The notes under the pieces are model-generated. The model did not search any database and had not been told where the DNA came from. It saw nothing but the letters and a program-made list of their open reading frames with translations. A program made the translations under genes and the position numbers. Positions 59,634 to 64,000 of a stretch of DNA of 64,000 nt are shown here, piece by piece. Location: the NCBI RefSeq assembly GCF_027887165.1, contig NC_077230.1, forward strand, positions 345,059,850 to 345,123,849, read 5' to 3'. Each line of letters starts with the position of its first letter. The first letter of the stretch is position 1. The DNA comes from Monodelphis domestica (lineage: Eukaryota; Chordata; Mammalia; Didelphimorphia; Didelphidae).

Positions 59634-59860
59634 CTTGTCTCTCTCTCCCTCCTCTCCTACTTGTCTCCAGCCCATTGGCTGACGCTGACGCCCCGCGCAG
59701 GGGCCGACGGGATTCGTAGTTCGATTGAACGCCGGGAGTCGTCGACGGAAGCTGGGCGCGAAGCATCTTGGGATTTGTAGTCTCAGGTCGGGCCTCCGGT
59801 TGCCGGCGATTGGACTCCGTGGCGTCTCGGTTGCTAAGGGGAGAGAAAGGGAATGGCGCC
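59634..59860. promoter_or_regulatory. Bidirectional SPCS2/XRRA1 promoter (CpG-rich)
   Basis: The block between the SPCS2 start codon and the first plus-strand leader is rich in CpG. It has a CCAAT box (read on the minus strand, ccattggctgacg on plus, about 59673-59685). Two sites match the ZNF143/THAP11-type box ACTACAnnTCCCA on the minus strand, at about 59709-59722 (acggGATTCGTAGTtc on plus) and 59763-59781 (GCATCTTGGGATTTGTAGT on plus). Such boxes are known to be enriched in divergent housekeeping promoters. In human, XRRA1 and SPCS2 are head to head, which fits. No TATA box is evident. Confidence 0.7.
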
Positions 59861-59989
59861 GCCAAGGAGCAAGCCGGGTCCGGGCCCAGGCCCCGGCTCC
59901 GGCCGCGGAGGAGAAAAAAGCGACTGAATCACAGTACCCTGGACGTCTCCTTCCCGGGAGCGTGGTAGGAGGAGACGCTGCCGGGTCAG
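59725..59989 (+). other. XRRA1: Possible XRRA1 noncoding first exon
   Basis: On the plus strand a CpG-rich leader runs to a good donor, GTCAG/GTGCGG (exon end 59989). By synteny XRRA1 starts here in the opposite direction to SPCS2. The recognisable XRRA1 N-terminus (MAFSGIYKLDDG in human) is not found anywhere up to 64 kb, so the exon would be 5' UTR and the coding exons must lie outside the window. The exon start is unknown. Evidence is position plus a donor only. Confidence 0.35.
59853..59927 (+). other. Short ORF in the presumed XRRA1 leader (possible uORF)
   Basis: An ATG in good context (GGGAATGGCG) opens a 24-codon frame, MAPPRSKPGPGPGPGSGRGG then EKSD and stop, inside the CpG island leader. 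It resembles nothing I know and its Pro/Gly repeats reflect GC-rich DNA. If the leader is real it would be an upstream ORF. It is listed only because the start context is strong. Confidence 0.25.
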
Positions 59990-60389
59990 GTGCGGCTGAA
60001 AAGGTCTTGGGGCTCGGGGGTGAGGGAGGACCGGAGTGGTCGCGGAATGGAAGGCGATGGCGGTGAACCGTGGCTGTAACCTTGAATATTCTGACCCTGG
60101 CGCAGCCTTCGGCCCTGCCAGCCTCTGCCCTTGCAGTGCAATCTTGCTCTCCTCGGATGCCGGCCTGTGCTTCCTCTTCATCAACAGATGGGTCGTGCTC
60201 CCCAGTATCTTACACCTCCCAAGGTAGTCTCCATGTATCAAATCCATTTTTGCAGTAGTGTAGGCTGTGTGATGCCCTCCTTCGGGTCCCCTGCCACTTG
60301 GCTCTGACTGGCATTCGAAGCGTTTCCCAAATTTGCCCCCTCCTACCTGAATAGTCTTCTTACACCTTAGGCCTCTCCCCCAACCTTTT

Positions 60390-60800
60390 CAGGGATCTCT
60401 AGTGATCCTAGATTCCTTGCTGTTTCCCCCAAAGGACACTCCATCCCCCTGCCTTTTCCCTGGCTGTCCCCCAAGCCTAGAATGCTCTCCCTCCTCAGCT
60501 CCCTTTCTGGCTTTCCTGGCTTCCTCCAAGTCTTTGCTAAAGTCTCACCTCCTGTAAGAAACCTTTTCTGCTTCTCTCTATCTCCCACCCAGTACCCTTT
60601 CTCTGAGATTACCTCACATTAACACTATGTCTGGTGTGTGCATAGTGATTTTCATGTTGTCTCCCTCATTAGAATGTTAAGTTTGTGAGGGAAGGGAGTG
60701 TGTTTTTGCCTTTCCTGGCATCTCCAGAGCTTAGTACAGTGTCTGGAACATAGTGATTTAAAAGTGGTTAAAAAAAATAATTGTTGACTAATTGACTGAC
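60390..60800 (+). mobile_element. L2 LINE relic (3' end)
   Basis: Reads ctagaatgctctccctcctc, ctttgctaaagtctcacctc, attagaatgttaagtttgtg and gtacagtgtctggaacatag, an L2 3' end. Confidence 0.65.
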
Positions 60801-61540
60801 AGTTTGGGTTCCCTAAGTTCAGAGTATTTGATGGGCTGGCCTCAAGAGTGTCAAGGTATTGCTGATTACTTTTTTAGAGTAAGCTAGGGTACACAATTAA
60901 TACAAGACAAAGACATTTACTGAAATAGTAAAAAAAAAAATGTAGTAAAACATTCCCCTATAAACTTACACACATTCTCACAAAAATGACAAAGTGCCAG
61001 AGGGAAGACTGGTTGCCCATTGAATTCACAAGTGGAGAAGTGCCCCCCTCCCCACCCCACCCCCAGGAAACATATGTGGTCAAAAACATCTGGTTTTGTG
61101 GGATGAAAGGAACATATCCCCTTGTGATATCCTGGAATTGTTCTTCAAGGGGGGTACATCTCTTGAGTGAGTTGCTCTGCTGGGACTACTGGAACTCTCT
61201 TGCATGGAAGGCAGAGCTCTTTTGCTTAGAATGTCCGGAATCGCCAGCTCAGGGCACATCTAAAATATTGACCTATGATAGTTCTATTTACTTTCAGAAA
61301 GAACTGGCACCCATAATCAGGAGTCTCAGCTCTGAGGCCCACCATCTTCCATCTTCAGTCACTGGACTCTTTTCTTCTAGATATTACTCTGTGTGTCTGC
61401 TGTAAAAAGCCAATAGTAATATGGGGAGATATCTTCGAAACATACTATTTTCTCCCAGAGGCAAATAGAAAAAGGTTAAGAGTTAACTCAATAGTTGAGG
61501 CTTTCCTCCAGAAATGACTCTTTCTAAAGGACATCAGACA
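60801..61540. other. Unclassified stretch with a 139-codon plus-strand ORF
   Basis: A 139-codon ATG frame (60986-61405, start MTKCQREDWLPIEF) lies in this interval between an L2 relic and an L1 fragment. I recognise no family, and it has no exon signals I trust. It may be decayed repeat DNA. Confidence 0.3.
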
Positions 61541-61544
61541 AAGA

Positions 61545-62070
61545 AATTGAGGGGATGCCCATCATTGGAGAATGAATGAACAAGTTGTTGTATATGATTG
61601 TGATGGTATTATATGGTATATATACCATATATAACATGAAATAACTAGCAGGATGGTTTCAGAAAAACCTGGGAAGAATTCTGGGAACCATTACAAAGTA
61701 AAGTGAGCAGAACCAAGACAACACAGTATATAAAATCAATAATAATGTAATAATGATCAACTGCGAATGACTTAGCTATTCAATACAATTGAATACAATA
61801 CAATACAATTATCCAAGACAATTCCAAAAGACCTATGATGAAAAATTCTATTTTCAGATAGAAAACTGATGAATTTGAATATGAATGAATGAATAAGAAC
61901 ATATTGTTCTTCATTTTTCTCACTTTTTTGCAACATGGCTAATACAGAAATATTTTGGATGACTTCACATATAGAATCAGTATCATATTGCTTGGCTACT
62001 TAAAGGGATGGGTTGGAGGGAAGGAGAGAATTTGGAATTCATCTTTATTCAAATGAATGTTAAAAATAAA
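61545..62070 (+). mobile_element. Old L1 3' end
   Basis: Reads gaggggatgcccatcattgg...agtgagcagaaccaagac, matching the ORF2 end of the 17-24 kb L1 (codons for RGCPSIGEW and SERSRTRR). The copy is diverged and ends in ataaaggaaaaaaa. Confidence 0.8.
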
Positions 62071-62189
62071 GGAAAAAAATTGAAGGCTACTAGGGCCAGC
62101 CAATCACTAGAAGTTCACTATGTACTATTAGTTGCCATCTTCTAATTCCTACTGTCCTTTAATTCTATCAGGTTGAATTGAAGAACTTC

Positions 62190-64000
62190 ACACTTTATTG
62201 TCAGATTGATTAAATAATTCCTTTATATTAAAATTATCATGAGAAATGGATTTTGTATAAGGACATAAGTTTATTGATTATATCAGGTTTATTGGTTAGA
62301 CTCACATCATAACCAATAAAGTGATATAAATCTCTGTGGTTATCTCTTGAAAAACAGGGACAACCTGAGCTGGGTCAGGCTACATAATAGATTTTTAGGA
62401 GCTCATTATTCAGCCCTTCCCTTGACCATGCCAAGTCAAGTCATTTTTAATTAGGGATAGCTAATTAATAGGTGGTCCATCAGGTGGTCCTTAATCCTTT
62501 CCCAAACTGATAGGTCACATCCAAAGGAAAAGAATCCTTGTCTCTTTCAACTATTAACCAAATTCTGTTAAAAAGAAAGACATTTTTTGGGATTCCCAAA
62601 TTCAGAGAAAATGCAAAAAAAAAAAATTAGCAGACTAGATGCTATCTTTGACCCATATCCCAAACACAGAAATACACCACAATTCTCCCTAATACATAGG
62701 AATTAATACAGTATATGAAAAATAAGTTCTCACAATTCCTCCCTCTACTTCTTGAGGAAACTGGATCTCAACTTCCCCAATGAAGCACCCCAAATATGAT
62801 GACTATACATTACATGGTGGGCCTAACTAAGATACTTAAGCATTTTATAACATGATGTCAAAAATAATTGATAGAAACATTGACGGGTAGCCATTAAAGG
62901 GGCACTCCCCTTCTGGTGGATAAGTGAAACAACCCCTACTGTCCAATCCATTATATCCAAGGTCTCAAAGTTTCATGAGGCAGCAGCCTGATTCCTGCAG
63001 ATCTGCTGTTGTTGTTATCTTCAACCATCTGAAGTCATGCTGGTCCTCAGAGGAGCTCCTCTGGTATATGTACTTTCTTCTGGGTCAGAGTCACTGATAA
63101 CCTTTTCCTCTAAGATTGCTTGAAAAATAGATCTTAATACAATTTTAACCCAGTCCCTTAAATTTTGCATTGCCAATAGTTAGGTCAGATGCTGAGAGCA
63201 AACTCAAACCTTAGGATTCTTATCGTTCTAATATAAAAGATATCCAATTGTGGATCTCTACACTAAAGCATTTACATTTCCTTTTTGTGCTTCTGTCTGA
63301 ACCAAATACTTACTTTGGAAAACTGTCAATAACAAACTTGAAAAGAATAAAGTTGACATATACCCAATTTTTTTTTCAACTTGGATTTAGAGCATGCTCA
63401 ATGCCTTAGAAACAATTAGAAACAGATTTGACATATATGTGTGTGTGTGTATAATCATTTGATCTTTTCTACTTTCTTTGAAAACTTTCACTTTAAATAT
63501 TATCTCGCATCCACTATTTGTTATTATATGTTTTTATTTATTACTTGTTATTGTTTGCCATTATTCCATTTCATTTCCTCTTTTAACTCTTAATCCCCTC
63601 TCAGGAGGATGAGATTCTGCAAAGAATCTTATAACATTCTTTGCAAACATGTGGCTTCTATGCTTAAATTAGATGGGCATATACATGAATTTACCCAAAA
63701 TATGTCTCACCCTTCTATTATAGCAAGAGATTTGCGATGGGATCCATAAAAAGCCTAGCAAATTATGTCACATTGTATCAAACAAATTATCTGTAGTCCA
63801 ACATCATCAGTTTCTAACCATGCTCAAATAAACTAGATATTACACTCACACAGAGTGATACTCTTAGATTTTCTCTATACTCTTGTTAATCTACTTGCAT
63901 TACAGAATATATCCCACATACAAGTGTTTGTGTTACAACAAATAACAAGATATCACTTAGTAATAACAATAAATAGAACAGAAATCATTTTTCTCTAAGC
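62190..64000 (-). mobile_element. Edge of another retroviral relic (minus orientation), runs off the window
   Basis: On the minus strand a purine tract (agagggaggaatt, about 62736-62750) is followed by TGTGAGAACTTATT, resembling a polypurine tract and LTR start. The putative LTR then runs leftward to about 62190, with AATAAA motifs. The DNA to the right resembles the AT-rich, non-coding interior seen in the 1.6-8.1 kb relic. No gene domain is recognisable, and the second LTR would be outside the window. Confidence 0.45.

Noticed and set aside
59449-59865. 138-codon minus-strand ORF reading through SPCS2 exon 1
   Set aside because: It is a different frame from the MAASTAAGG coding frame and crosses the GTGAGG donor. 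It is a GC-rich shadow.

Overview
This window is nuclear DNA from a marsupial. The evidence is a split mammalian gene set (NEU3, SPCS2 and the edge of the XRRA1 promoter) lying in a dense background of marsupial-type repeats: tRNA-like SINEs beginning 'ggcagctgggtggctcagtgg', a marsupial-type L1, MIR/L2 relics, hAT miniature elements and endogenous retrovirus LTRs. I cannot tell the species from sequence alone. The gene order XRRA1 - SPCS2 - NEU3, with XRRA1 and SPCS2 head to head, matches the order known in human 11q13.

Layout. 1-14.6 kb: repeat-rich DNA downstream of NEU3, with an old two-LTR provirus (1612-8070, minus strand) that carries other LTRs inside it, a short interstitial telomere-like tract (about 8.21-8.28 kb) and a solo LTR (12136-12535). 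14.6-33.2 kb: NEU3 on the minus strand. Its large last coding exon is 14632-15711, its first coding exon 26244-26455, and a noncoding CpG-rich first exon lies near 32.75-33.1 kb. Together the two coding exons give 428 residues, the length of the standard human form. A 6.6-kb L1 with both ORFs recognisable (17221-23835, perfect 16-bp target duplication) sits antisense in the NEU3 intron. 34.8-59.6 kb: SPCS2 on the minus strand in five coding exons (230 residues), with polyadenylation signal, four introns and a CpG-rich promoter. 59.6-60.0 kb: a bidirectional promoter shared with a plus-strand transcript, probably XRRA1. 60-64 kb: repeats and the edge of another retroviral relic.

The genes: NEU3 is the plasma-membrane ganglioside sialidase and SPCS2 the 25-kDa subunit of the ER signal peptidase complex. 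They are neighbours by synteny and nothing here suggests a joint pathway. Both look intact.

Most notable signals: (1) SPCS2 intron 3 has no GT-AG ends but fits an AT-AC, U12-type (minor spliceosome) intron, with a consensus donor, branch site and AC end; (2) a 37-bp-arm, one-mismatch hairpin with a 7-nt loop at 46408-46488 in SPCS2 intron 1; (3) the splice acceptor of the first NEU3 coding exon is fed by a roughly 340-bp CT/CTGT microsatellite; (4) three hAT-type miniature transposons, one with a perfect 8-bp target duplication; (5) an AK6 processed pseudogene; (6) paired ZNF143-like boxes in the SPCS2/XRRA1 promoter and a similar box in the LTRs of the old provirus.
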